Below are positions 1-7,357 of a DNA stretch of 9,228 bases, in pieces. Within the stretch, counting starts at the first letter, position 1. The number at the start of each line of letters is the position of its first letter. The notes beneath the pieces were generated by a model. That model ran no database searches, was not told the DNA's origin, and was given only the letters and a program-made list of their open reading frames with translations. The stretch covers positions 1 to 9,228 of the forward strand of contig CABMGC010000094.1 of the NCBI GenBank assembly GCA_902385515.1. Direction: 5' to 3'. The DNA comes from an uncultured archaeon (GTDB taxonomy: Archaea; Micrarchaeota; Micrarchaeia; Micrarchaeales; CABMGC01). The translations under genes and the position numbers were made by a program.

Positions 1-534
1 AGGGCCAAGGAGCACTCTCCAGCGATCGTGTTCGTGGACGAGATAGACGCCCTGGTTCCCGCCAGGGACGTCGGTAGCGAGTCGGGGAACCAGCTGACCG
101 GGGAGTTCCTCCAGGAGTTTGACAAGCTGAAGGACACGGTGGGCATAGTGGTAGTGGCCTCGACGAACAGACCTGACGTCATCGACACCGCGCTGCTGAG
201 GCCTGGCCGCTTCGACCGCCTGATATACATACCGCCGCCGGAGGAGGGGGCGAGGGCGAAGATATTCGCGCTGAACCTGAAGAAGGTTCCCCTCGCCGAG
301 GACGTGGACGCCGCCCGCCTGGCCGCGCTGACCGAAGGATTCACCGGAGCGGACATATCAAACATATGCAGGCAGGCCAAGCTGAACGCACTGGAGGCAA
401 GCCTTGCAAAGGGAGGCGACGCCAAGCTGGAGATGGCCGACCTCACAAGGATAATACAGCACTCGAAGCCGTCCGCGCCTTCGAACGTCATGGGAAGGTA
501 TATGGCCTTCTTCGGCAAGTACGGCAAGCGATAG
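1..534 (+). CDS. Cdc48/VAT-type AAA+ ATPase, C-terminal fragment (5' end outside window)
   Basis: The frame is open from base 1, so this is the last 177 residues of a longer protein. Visible parts, in order: Walker B IVFVDEID (residues 9-16 of the fragment), sensor-1 Asn in STNRPD (about N56), the second region of homology LLRPGRFDR with the two arginine-finger positions (R67, R70), the Cdc48-typical IYIPPPEE, and the helical lid with GFTGADISNICRQA. The short C-terminal segment ending FFGKYGKR resembles the helix after the second AAA domain of archaeal Cdc48/VAT. Family members are hexameric ATPases that unfold or extract proteins, often upstream of the proteasome. Walker A and any N-domain lie outside the window, so one versus two AAA domains cannot be decided. 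The motifs fit Cdc48 better than the proteasomal ATPase PAN. The gene converges on the 143-residue minus-strand gene. Confidence 0.9.
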   Translation, partial: RAKEHSPAIVFVDEIDALVPARDVGSESGNQLTGEFLQEFDKLKDTVGIVVVASTNRPDVIDTALLRPGRFDRLIYIPPPEEGARAKIFALNLKKVPLAEDVDAARLAALTEGFTGADISNICRQAKLNALEASLAKGGDAKLEMADLTRIIQHSKPSAPSNVMGRYMAFFGKYGKR

Positions 535-536
535 GT

Positions 537-968
537 TCACTGTCGCAGGGCCGCCTTTCCATCCCTGATGTCTCTTCCCAACCCAAGGATGAGTTCGACC
601 TCGTCCATGGCGTCCATTATCCAGGTCGATATGTGGTCGGTGGACAGCCTAGGTAGCGAATACAAATGATTCTCTTTCTTGCGGTCGGTAAGAGTCATCC
701 ATTTCCCCCAGTAGTTGCCGTACCCGCGCTTATTCTTCACGGTGTGCTCCCTAAGCGCGCTCCATTCCTTTACCCCGAGCTCCTTTTCGGCGAGTGCCTC
801 GGATTCTTCAATCGCGCTTTTTATCAGCGATATTGTCTTGGAATAAGTGAGGGGCTCGCCATTCAAGTGATCTTCAAGCGCGCCCCATCTGTCCCGTGCT
901 TCAAGGCTCTTCCACGCGGCCCAGCTCCAATCTTTTGCGGCTAAATTTTCCCTAGAGTTCTTTTCCAT
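537..968 (-). CDS. Hypothetical Trp-rich soluble protein, 143 aa, after nuoN
   Basis: I do not recognise this family. From the ATG at 968 it encodes 143 residues with no transmembrane segment or signal peptide and many charged residues. It has eight tryptophans, four of them at W14, W16, W19 and W28 and two in the Tyr/Gly/Trp-rich stretch around 83-90 (YGNYWGKW). The middle (about 40-75) looks helical. The frame stays open further upstream into nuoN, but that part is antisense-like shadow, and 968 is the first ATG after the nuoN stop (23 bp gap). A weak GTGAT lies just upstream as a possible SD. By hand count about two thirds of third codon positions are G/C, which looks lower than in the nuo genes and may mean a different history. 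It could be cotranscribed with nuo, but any role in complex I is inference only. Confidence 0.7.
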   Translation of the reverse strand: MEKNSRENLAAKDWSWAAWKSLEARDRWGALEDHLNGEPLTYSKTISLIKSAIEESEALAEKELGVKEWSALREHTVKNKRGYGNYWGKWMTLTDRKKENHLYSLPRLSTDHISTWIMDAMDEVELILGLGRDIRDGKAALRQ

Positions 969-991
969 GCTATCACGGTATCTAGACCAGG

Positions 992-2368
992 TCAGTGAGG
1001 CACCAATGCCATTATGTAAGCCGCGCCCCCTGACGCCATGCCGAGAAGTGGCTGCGGGAATATGCCGAACGCTATGGTGATCCCGAGGCACACTGCGACC
1101 ACGATGGCCGTGGCAGGGTCGAGTTCCGACCTTTTCTTCCCAAGCTTGTCTGTGAATACGGCCATCACGATCCTGACGTAATACAGGAGCGAAATTATGC
1201 TGCACCCGACTCCTATCACCGCGAGCCAGCTCAGGCCAGCGCTGACCGCGCTCAAAAATATCGTGAATTTGCCGATGAAGCCGGTCGTGAAAGGCAATCC
1301 CGCCATCGACAGGACGAAAATGGAGAGCGCGCCGGCCGCCAGACCGTCCTCCTTGTACAGCCCTACAAGGTCGTCCAGATCTTTCCTGTCGCTCTTCTCA
1401 AGCCATGCGAGTATTCCCAGCGCGCCGATGAACAGGAAAGCGTGCGCGAATATTTGGAAAAGGCTGGCCTCTATGCCGAGCTGGCTCTTCGTGGCTATGC
1501 CGACGAGCACGTACCCCACCTGTGCTATCGACGAATACGCCAGCATCCTCTTCAGGCTTTTCTGCGACAGCGCGATGAGGTTTCCAAAGAGCATCGTTAT
1601 CGCCGCGAGGACGGCTATGGCGGTGAATGCGAACTCTGAAGAAATGAAGAGTATCACGGAGACCTGGATCAGTGCGGCCATCCCTATGCTCTTGTTCACT
1701 CCCCCTAGCAGCGATACCACGTGCGCATCGGAGCCCTGGTATACGTCGGGAATGAACACGCTGAACGGGAACACGGCCGCCTCGACTCCCAGGGATGCTA
1801 TGAAGAGCACCGCCGCAAGCGACAGCAAGAGGCCCTGCTGATGGGGTTCGAGCGCGAGAGTGCCTGACGCCCCGTAGACGAGAGCTATTGCGAAAGACGT
1901 TACCGCCGTGGCTATCGAAGCCATGATGAAGAACTTCATCGCCGGCTCGAGCCCCCGCTTCTTGGAGCTGAGCATGATGAAAGTGCTTGGCAGGCTGACG
2001 CTCTCCAGGCCTATGAATATCGCGATCAGCGAATTTGCCGCGACGACGAGACAGCCTCCGAACAGCGCGAATGATGCGAGCAGCGAGAACGCGCAGTAGT
2101 CGTCCGAGTACTTGTACGCAAGCAGGTTCGCCAGCAGTATCCCCGAGGTTATTGCGATAAAGAAGAAAGCGGAAAACGGGTTGACCGAAACCATCCCGAA
2201 ATAAGTCGTGCTGTCCGTCTGCAGCAGGTACGCGTTCGCGGCAAGCAGCGCCAACAGCGCAACGTTGAACGCCAGCTGCGGACCCCTCCTCCTCAAAAGC
2301 GTCATCAGCAAGTTGCACAATAGCAGCAGAGCGAGAAGGACTACGAAAGTTAGTGCGTATGTGTTCAA
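992..2368 (-). CDS. nuoN: Complex I antiporter-like membrane subunit NuoN
   Basis: A 458-residue, very hydrophobic protein of the NuoL/M/N (Mrp antiporter-like) family, one of the proton-translocating modules of the membrane arm. It matches NuoN best: the FFIMASIATAVTSFAIALVYGASGT stretch, IPDVYQG (206-212) and GNLIALSQKSLKRMLAYSSI (262-281) all align with bacterial NuoN. The TM5 glutamate is present (E122, in GLESVSLP) and so is the lysine matching E. coli K247 (K226). The TM7 lysine matching E. coli K217 is replaced by E196, and the usual PFHxW after it reads PFSVF. The start is TTG at 2368, overlapping the nuoL stop as TTGA. The next in-frame Met (M22) would cut off TM1. The SD is only partial (GGCGAT). 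Length is close to the usual 450-490 residues. Confidence 0.93.
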   Translation of the reverse strand: MNTYALTFVVLLALLLLCNLLMTLLRRRGPQLAFNVALLALLAANAYLLQTDSTTYFGMVSVNPFSAFFFIAITSGILLANLLAYKYSDDYCAFSLLASFALFGGCLVVAANSLIAIFIGLESVSLPSTFIMLSSKKRGLEPAMKFFIMASIATAVTSFAIALVYGASGTLALEPHQQGLLLSLAAVLFIASLGVEAAVFPFSVFIPDVYQGSDAHVVSLLGGVNKSIGMAALIQVSVILFISSEFAFTAIAVLAAITMLFGNLIALSQKSLKRMLAYSSIAQVGYVLVGIATKSQLGIEASLFQIFAHAFLFIGALGILAWLEKSDRKDLDDLVGLYKEDGLAAGALSIFVLSMAGLPFTTGFIGKFTIFLSAVSAGLSWLAVIGVGCSIISLLYYVRIVMAVFTDKLGKKRSELDPATAIVVAVCLGITIAFGIFPQPLLGMASGGAAYIMALVPH

Positions 2369-4131
2369 GCGATCGCCAGCGACAAAAGCAACAGCATTCC
2401 TGCAGCAAATATTATGATGTAAATGTTTATCTCACCGTGCACGAGCCTTTTTGCCACGTTTCCGGTATCCGCCGCGAAGCGCCCCACCTTGTCAAGCGAG
2501 TCGCTCAGCGCGTCATCGAAGTAAGCTATGCCTTCGCCGAGCGTCATCATGAAGGCAGTGGCGTAAGCGTAGGCGGCGTTGAGCGCGTCAGCGACGTACG
2601 TCTGTTTAAGCATGCTCCTGCCAGGGGCCGCAGCGGTTTTTTTCATCCTTGCGTAGACCACGTAGCCGATGAAAAAGCCGGCCGCCGCAGCCGCGGTCGT
2701 GACAGCGGCATCCTCGGCGCCCATCGTCAGCGGTACGCCCGTGACGAGGCTGGGAGTGCCGCCCGTTATGAACCCCCCGAACCAGAAAAATGCAGCGCCA
2801 AAAACGAGCGCGGCTATGGCAAGCACGACCAAGCTGTAGACCATGCTCTTCGGCTGTCCGGCGTATTCTATCGCGGACCCCTCGTCAGTTTTCTTGGTCT
2901 GGAGTATGAACCATCTGAAAGTGTAGAAGCTGGTCGTAAGCCCGACAAGCGATACGAACGCGTAAACCAGGAGATTGTTTCTGACGCCGGCCGCCAGCCC
3001 TGCGTTTGCGAAAAATCCGTCAAACGGGACGAAGCCTGCCATCGCCAGCACCCCGAATATCGTGGAGATGTAGACAAGCCTGTTCTGCGTGAGCCATCCT
3101 ATCTCGTCGAGGTTCTCCTTGCCGGTGGCCTTGATGCTTATGCCCGCGCTGAAGAACAGCAGGGCCTTGTAAAAGCTCTGCGCGAAGAAGAAGTAGACCG
3201 CGGCCGCGACGGCGTTGGCGCCTATCGCCATCAGCATCAGGCCCATCTCCTGCATGGTGGAATAGGCCAGGACCCTTTTGATCTGGTTTTCCCCGATCGC
3301 GCCGACTGCGCCGATGACCGCGGTTATCGCTCCAGCGACGAATATCATCCACAGCGCTCCTCCCGCGGCCAGGACCGGAAACATTATCGCCGCGACGAAC
3401 ACGCCGGCCTTTACCATGGTGCTCGAATGAAGGAGCGCGGACACAGGGGTAGGCCCTTCCATCGCGTCCGTAAGCCACTCGCCGAACGGGAACTGCGCAG
3501 ACTTAGTGAGTATGGCCACTACCAGGAGCACCATCGCCGACAAGGGAATCCTTGTGCTCTGTGCGGCGCTAATTATCGCGCCGAATTCGAGCGTACCGAA
3601 AGCGTTAAGGAAGATCGCCATCGCGCCGAGGAGGGCCAGGTCCCCGATGAGTATGATGGTTACTGCCTTTCTCGCCGCGGCGTTCGCCTTGCTCTTGCCG
3701 TTCCAGAATCCGATGAGCAGGTAGCTCGTGACGCTGAGGAATTCCCAGGCGATGAAGAGCGTAATGAAGTTGCCTGCCATGGCAAACGCCAGCATCGCCG
3801 CCTCGAATGCCAGCATCCCGAAATAGAACCTCTTCTGCTCGCTCGGCAGTTCTATGAAGCCCCATGAGTAGAGCATCGCGAGCGCACCAAGCACGAGCAC
3901 TATCAGCATGAGCATGGAGTTCAGCGGGGTTACCATTGTGGTTATGCCAAGTGCGGTGCCCCCCACGCCGAGCCAGGCGAAGCTGAACGTGCCGCTGCTG
4001 ACCAGCGGAAACAGCAGCAGGCTGCCCAGGCTCCCGGCCATCGCAAGGTATTTTGCAGTCTTGTAGTCGCCCGCAAGCGCCATGGCTGCCAGCGCGGCGA
4101 GCAGGGGCAATATGATTATTATCGGTATCAT
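2365..4131 (-). CDS. nuoL: Complex I antiporter-like membrane subunit NuoL
   Basis: A 588-residue polytopic membrane protein, the distal proton-pumping module of complex I. Key charges are conserved: TM5 glutamate E130 (AWEF), D164 (IGD), TM7 lysine K210 (LTKSAQFPF) and H235 (ALLHSSTM). Their spacings (E to D 34, K to H 25) equal those of E. coli NuoL E144, D178, K229 and H254. The signature DAMEGPTPVSALLH spans 222-235. NuoL is favoured over NuoM because of the long C-terminal part: after the core it has a further loop and helical stretch (about 500-560) and a final membrane segment at about 563-588, as expected for the NuoL lateral helix and its anchor. The histidine or glutamine usually after the PF of TM7 is Gly here. 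ATG at 4131 follows the nuoK stop by 1 bp, and the 3' end overlaps nuoN by 4 nt. No nuoM lies between them. Confidence 0.95.
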   Translation of the reverse strand: MIPIIIILPLLAALAAMALAGDYKTAKYLAMAGSLGSLLLFPLVSSGTFSFAWLGVGGTALGITTMVTPLNSMLMLIVLVLGALAMLYSWGFIELPSEQKRFYFGMLAFEAAMLAFAMAGNFITLFIAWEFLSVTSYLLIGFWNGKSKANAAARKAVTIILIGDLALLGAMAIFLNAFGTLEFGAIISAAQSTRIPLSAMVLLVVAILTKSAQFPFGEWLTDAMEGPTPVSALLHSSTMVKAGVFVAAIMFPVLAAGGALWMIFVAGAITAVIGAVGAIGENQIKRVLAYSTMQEMGLMLMAIGANAVAAAVYFFFAQSFYKALLFFSAGISIKATGKENLDEIGWLTQNRLVYISTIFGVLAMAGFVPFDGFFANAGLAAGVRNNLLVYAFVSLVGLTTSFYTFRWFILQTKKTDEGSAIEYAGQPKSMVYSLVVLAIAALVFGAAFFWFGGFITGGTPSLVTGVPLTMGAEDAAVTTAAAAAGFFIGYVVYARMKKTAAAPGRSMLKQTYVADALNAAYAYATAFMMTLGEGIAYFDDALSDSLDKVGRFAADTGNVAKRLVHGEINIYIIIFAAGMLLLLSLAIA

Positions 4132-4132
4132 C

Positions 4133-4435
4133 CTACCACTTCATCCTCGACAGCTTGGTGATGTCGAAGTCCATTCCCTTCGACCTCATGAACACGTAGA
4201 ACGTCACGGCCGCGATGACCTCTGCCGCGGCAACCGACCATATGGCCACCAGCATGGTCGCAGGATCTCCAGTGGCAGTGCTTCCAGCGGCGAAGAACGA
4301 GACGAGCAGCAGGGTGCTTGAAATGAAGATCAGCTCGATTGCGAGCATGATCATCACGAAATGCCTGTTCGTGGTGAGCGCAGCTACGGCCACCCCGAAA
4401 AGGGCGATGGCTGTCAAGGCGACATAGTTCAACAT
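4133..4435 (-). CDS. nuoK: Complex I membrane subunit NuoK
   Basis: A 100-residue protein with three hydrophobic helices, the MrpC-like subunit that carries part of the central hydrophilic axis linking quinone chemistry to proton pumping. Both functional glutamates are visible: E34 in MLAIELIF (E. coli E36) and E72 in VAAAEVIAAV (E. coli E72). Length matches the family's usual 100 or so residues. After TM3 the tail is short and basic. The ATG shares its A with the nuoJ stop (TGATG), a classic translational-coupling overlap, and nuoL starts 1 bp after the nuoK TAG. Confidence 0.95.
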   Translation of the reverse strand: MLNYVALTAIALFGVAVAALTTNRHFVMIMLAIELIFISSTLLLVSFFAAGSTATGDPATMLVAIWSVAAAEVIAAVTFYVFMRSKGMDFDITKLSRMKW

Positions 4436-4902
4436 CAGACGACCCTCCTCAAAAGTTTGTTCATTACGAGCGCGCTGCCCATCGCTGCGGAAAACACCAT
4501 GATGACTGATGCATAGATGAACGCGTACTGGCCCTCCAAAGCGGCCTCTGCGCTAGCCAAAAAGCCATTCCCGGAGCCGGTCCCCGAATTCGCGCCAACT
4601 GTCGCGAGCAAAAGGCCGAGGATCATCGCGGCCATGGCAACGAAAAACCACGCCCTATTTACTGTCTTGACCTGCGTCTCGTCCGCAGCGACGGCTACCA
4701 TCAGGTAGGTCGACAGGCCCCCGACGAACACCAGCAGCTGCAGCAGGGCGATGGCTCCTTCGCCCGCCAGCACGAAGAGCGCGGCGCTGCCTGCACCTGC
4801 AATTGCGAGGAATATGACTGCCGTCATCTGTCGCCTGGCGAGAAACACTAGCGTCCCCGCTGCTAGGGTGACTGCGGCAAAAACGATCAATGCGAAGTCC
4901 AT
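4435..4902 (-). CDS. nuoJ: Complex I membrane subunit NuoJ
   Basis: A 155-residue protein with about five hydrophobic helices, assigned by its place between nuoI and nuoK and by the TM3 motif LLVFVGGLSTYLMVAV (56-71). This corresponds to the VYVGAxxVLFxF stretch that forms the pi-bulge in TM3 of bacterial NuoJ, a segment whose movement is thought to gate coupling. The tyrosine usually in this motif (E. coli Y59) is F59 here, while G61 is kept. A Gly/Ser-rich loop (103-113) precedes the last two hydrophobic stretches. A single NuoJ is present, unlike the split NuoJ1/NuoJ2 of methanosarcinal and haloarchaeal clusters. ATG at 4902 lies 4 bp after the nuoI stop with a purine-rich GAGGGG upstream. 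Confidence 0.9.
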   Translation of the reverse strand: MDFALIVFAAVTLAAGTLVFLARRQMTAVIFLAIAGAGSAALFVLAGEGAIALLQLLVFVGGLSTYLMVAVAADETQVKTVNRAWFFVAMAAMILGLLLATVGANSGTGSGNGFLASAEAALEGQYAFIYASVIMVFSAAMGSALVMNKLLRRVV

Positions 4903-4906
4903 AGGC

Positions 4907-5266
4907 CTAACCCCTCAGGTCCTCGGGCCTTTTCACGAACTTCCTCTTGTCCGTGGCCTCAAGGTCGTAGCCCTTCGTAAGCGTCAGGCACTTGGTCGGG
5001 CACACCTCTTCGCACATGCCGCAAAACAGGCACCGATCTATCCCTATCTCCGGCATGACCTTCGTGCCCGCCTTGCGCACGGTCTCGACCATCCTTATGG
5101 TCTTGTTCGGGCATATCCTCGCGCAAGCGGAACAGCTGACGCACGTGTCCATGTCGAGCCTCATCATGTACCGTTCCGTGTCGTCAAGTGACTGCCTCTC
5201 TTCCGGAAACTCGAGCGTGGCCCGCTTGTCGCCAAGACTCTTTATGGTTTTTACCAGGGGCTCCAC
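4907..5266 (-). CDS. nuoI: Complex I iron-sulfur subunit NuoI, two [4Fe-4S] clusters
   Basis: A 119-residue 8Fe-ferredoxin-like subunit that passes electrons toward cluster N2 in NuoB. Two CxxCxxCxxxCP motifs are complete: C42, C45, C48, C52-P and C79, C82, C85, C89-P, binding N6a and N6b. The N-terminal EFPEER (19-24) matches the YPEEK-like element before the first cluster in NuoI. It is shorter than most bacterial NuoI (about 160-180 residues), close to archaeal FpoI size. The start is GTG at 5266. It is the only usable start, because a stop codon lies in frame a few codons upstream within the nuoH end. The gap to the nuoH stop is 10 bp. Confidence 0.95.
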   Translation of the reverse strand: MEPLVKTIKSLGDKRATLEFPEERQSLDDTERYMMRLDMDTCVSCSACARICPNKTIRMVETVRKAGTKVMPEIGIDRCLFCGMCEEVCPTKCLTLTKGYDLEATDKRKFVKRPEDLRG

Positions 5267-5276
5267 TATTATGACA

Positions 5277-6275
5277 TCATCTCATGAATATCATGAACGT
5301 AATAATTAAATTGAGTATTGCGAGGGGCAGCAGCGCAACCCAGCCGAGGCGGAGAAGCCTGTCAAGCTTCATCCTCGCGGTCGTCGCCCTCACGATGATT
5401 ATCGCAAACGATATGGCAAACGCCTTTAGCAGCAGCCACGCGATCGGCGGCAGCACTGGCCCGGCCCATCCCCCGAGGAAAAGTATCGCCATCACAAGGC
5501 TTCCAAGGAACATCCGTGTGTAGTCCACGAAGAGCGCAAGGCCAAAGTAGGGCGCGCTCACGTCCGTTAGCCATCCCGCGACAAGCTCAGAATCCGCCTC
5601 CCGCATGTCGAAAGGCGGCCTTTCCAGTTCGGCCAGCATGGCCACGAAGAACACGACAAAACCGAGGGGCATCGTGAACGCGAACCAGTTGGTCAGCGCC
5701 TGGGCGTTGATTATGTCAAGGAACCCATAGCTTCCTGCCAGGGCTCCCACCGAGGCTAGAACCACCATCGCGGGGAGCTCGTACGCCATCAGCATCAGGG
5801 CAGACCTCTGCGCCCCGATGGAAGAGAACTTGTTTCCGCTGGAGATGCCTCCCACAAATGCCATCAGAGGCATGAAGGACAGAAGCACGAACACGACGAG
5901 AGCGCCCATTCCGAGGTCGGGCCCCAGAAGGTCGGGAGAGAAAGGCACGAGCAGGACCAGGAATATGGATAGCCCCAGCATCAGCGGCATGACGAGCGTG
6001 AATAGCGCGGAGCTTGCCTTCTGCGGCACGGCGTGCTCCTTGGAAAGAAGCTTGATTATGTCTGCAAGGTTCTGCAGAAGGCCGAACCTGCCCACGTAGG
6101 TCGGCCCGTGCCTGGCCTGTATCTTGGCAATCACTTTCCTTTCGGCCCATCCGAACGCGTAGTCGAACGCGACTATGAGCAAGAGCACAGTGAGCGCGTA
6201 CGACAGCGCGGCTGCCATTCCCGAAGCGCCTGCGGAAATCTGCATTGCGGCCAGCACAAAATCACCTGTCGACAT
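5277..6275 (-). CDS. nuoH: Complex I membrane subunit NuoH, quinone-chamber subunit
   Basis: A 332-residue membrane protein of usual length with about eight transmembrane helices. It anchors the peripheral arm and forms much of the quinone-access chamber and the start of the proton path. Hallmarks: ERKVIAKIQARHGPTYVGRFG (45-65), related to bacterial ERKxLAxxQxRxGPNxVG; QRSALMLMAYELP (156-168); AELERPPFDMREADSELVAGW (215-235), the acidic loop facing NuoB/D; and RATTARMKLDRLLRLGW (296-312) near the C-terminus. ATG at 6275 is backed by a strong GGTGAT SD with 5-nt spacing inside the nuoD end, so the 14-bp overlap with nuoD is real. It has the same ancestry as the membrane anchor subunit of membrane-bound [NiFe] hydrogenases, but NuoB and NuoD beside it are of the complex I type. 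Confidence 0.97.
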   Translation of the reverse strand: MSTGDFVLAAMQISAGASGMAAALSYALTVLLLIVAFDYAFGWAERKVIAKIQARHGPTYVGRFGLLQNLADIIKLLSKEHAVPQKASSALFTLVMPLMLGLSIFLVLLVPFSPDLLGPDLGMGALVVFVLLSFMPLMAFVGGISSGNKFSSIGAQRSALMLMAYELPAMVVLASVGALAGSYGFLDIINAQALTNWFAFTMPLGFVVFFVAMLAELERPPFDMREADSELVAGWLTDVSAPYFGLALFVDYTRMFLGSLVMAILFLGGWAGPVLPPIAWLLLKAFAISFAIIIVRATTARMKLDRLLRLGWVALLPLAILNLIITFMIFMR

Positions 6276-7356
6276 CTCCCATCACCAAGTCAAGGCTGCC
6301 CAGTATCGCGAAAAGGTCCGAGGTCTTGCATCCCTTGGCCATCTCTCCGAGCGCGGCGAGGTTGGCAAAGGAAGGGGCGCGTATGGAAAGCCGATATGGC
6401 CTCTGAGGGTCGGCAACCATGTAGACGAAGCACTCCCCCCTTGGCATCTCCCTGCTTACGCCAACTATCCTGTTCTTCGCCGCGGGTATTATTAGGCGCG
6501 TAGGCATGCCCACAGCACTCCCTTCCGGCATTATGCGCAGCGCCTCTCTTACGAGCCTGATGCTTTCCCTGATCTCCATGACGCGCACCTTGTACCTCGA
6601 AAGGCAGTCGCACTCGCTCCTCACCTGCGTCTTGAAGTTCAATTTGCCGTACACGTAGTATGGATTGTCCTTCCTTACGTCATAGTCGACGCCGGAGCCC
6701 CTTAGCACGGGCCCGGTGACGCCAAGCTCGATCGCCATGTCCTTTGTAAGCACGCCCACGTTCTTCATCCTTTCAATGAATACGGGATTCTTCTCTATGA
6801 ACCTCTCGTACTCCTTGACCCTCCTTTCCACGTAGCCAAGGACCTCCAAGGCCCGCTCGTCAAACCCGGGCTGGAAGTCACGCACGAGCCCCCCGAGCCT
6901 CATGTTCACGTAGAACATCCTGGCTCCGGAAACCTCCTCGAGCAGGCGCAGCACCCTGTCCCTGTCCCGGAACGCCCACATGAACATGCCGAAGAACTGG
7001 CCCAGGTCGTTTGACATCGTACCGAGCCAGAGCAGGTGGCTGGCTATCCTCTGAAGCTCCAGCAGGATGGTCCTCGAATACGCCGCCCTTTCGCTCAGCT
7101 CGACGCCGAGCGCCTGCTCTACAGCAGCGACGTAGATCTCGTCGTAGGACATGGGCGCGACATAGTCGAGCTTCTCGAAATACGGTGGGCACTGCATGTA
7201 CATCCTGTTCTCAACTAGCTTCTCGACGCCCCTGTGCAAGAAGCCTATGTGCGGCTCCACTCCGACGACGGTGTCCCCGTCAATATCTGCGACAAGCCTC
7301 AGCACTCCGTGGGTGCTGGGGTGCACGGGCCCTATGTTGATTCTGGAAATAGTCAT
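6262..7356 (-). CDS. nuoD: Complex I 49-kDa-type quinone-reducing subunit NuoD
   Basis: A 364-residue subunit of the Q module, derived from the large subunit of [NiFe] hydrogenases but without its metal-binding CxxC pairs. NIGPVHPSTHGVLRL (7-21) and KLDYVAPMS (62-70) are the quinone-site elements. H16 and Y65 are 49 residues apart, the same spacing as the quinone-head ligands H38 and Y87 of Thermus Nqo4. The C-terminus SLDLVMGDVDR is the typical NuoD ending. I chose ATG 7356 rather than an upstream in-frame ATG at 7431: it sits 1 bp after the nuoC stop and starts right before the conserved NIGP motif, while the extra 25 residues would overlap nuoC and are not conserved-looking. No clear SD, so translation is probably coupled to nuoC. 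NuoC and NuoD are separate genes here, not fused as in E. coli. Confidence 0.96.
   Translation of the reverse strand: MTISRINIGPVHPSTHGVLRLVADIDGDTVVGVEPHIGFLHRGVEKLVENRMYMQCPPYFEKLDYVAPMSYDEIYVAAVEQALGVELSERAAYSRTILLELQRIASHLLWLGTMSNDLGQFFGMFMWAFRDRDRVLRLLEEVSGARMFYVNMRLGGLVRDFQPGFDERALEVLGYVERRVKEYERFIEKNPVFIERMKNVGVLTKDMAIELGVTGPVLRGSGVDYDVRKDNPYYVYGKLNFKTQVRSECDCLSRYKVRVMEIRESIRLVREALRIMPEGSAVGMPTRLIIPAAKNRIVGVSREMPRGECFVYMVADPQRPYRLSIRAPSFANLAALGEMAKGCKTSDLFAILGSLDLVMGDVDR
6281..6286 (-). promoter_or_regulatory. Strong Shine-Dalgarno of nuoH inside the nuoD end
   Basis: The minus strand reads GGTGAT, then GGGAG, then the nuoH ATG at 6275. It is a full match to the archaeal SD core with 5-nt spacing, the best SD I saw within the operon, and it fixes the overlapping nuoH start. 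It may allow nuoH to be initiated independently of nuoD. Confidence 0.7.
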
Positions 7357-7357
7357 G

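Noticed and set aside
969..1205. N-terminal extension of the 143-residue orphan gene back into nuoN
   Set aside because: The extra residues overlap the nuoN coding region in another frame and look like shadow sequence. The ATG at 968 lies just after the nuoN stop.
1398..2408. Minus-strand open frame of 336 residues in another frame over nuoN
   Set aside because: Arg-rich shadow of nuoN, which carries all the family motifs in its own frame.
2353..3867. Plus-strand open frame of about 504 residues covering most of nuoL antisense
   Set aside because: The product is dominated by Arg, Glu, His and Gly, as expected from the complement of a hydrophobic, GC-rich membrane-protein gene. No recognisable motif, and nuoL on the other strand has clear family signatures and conserved residues.
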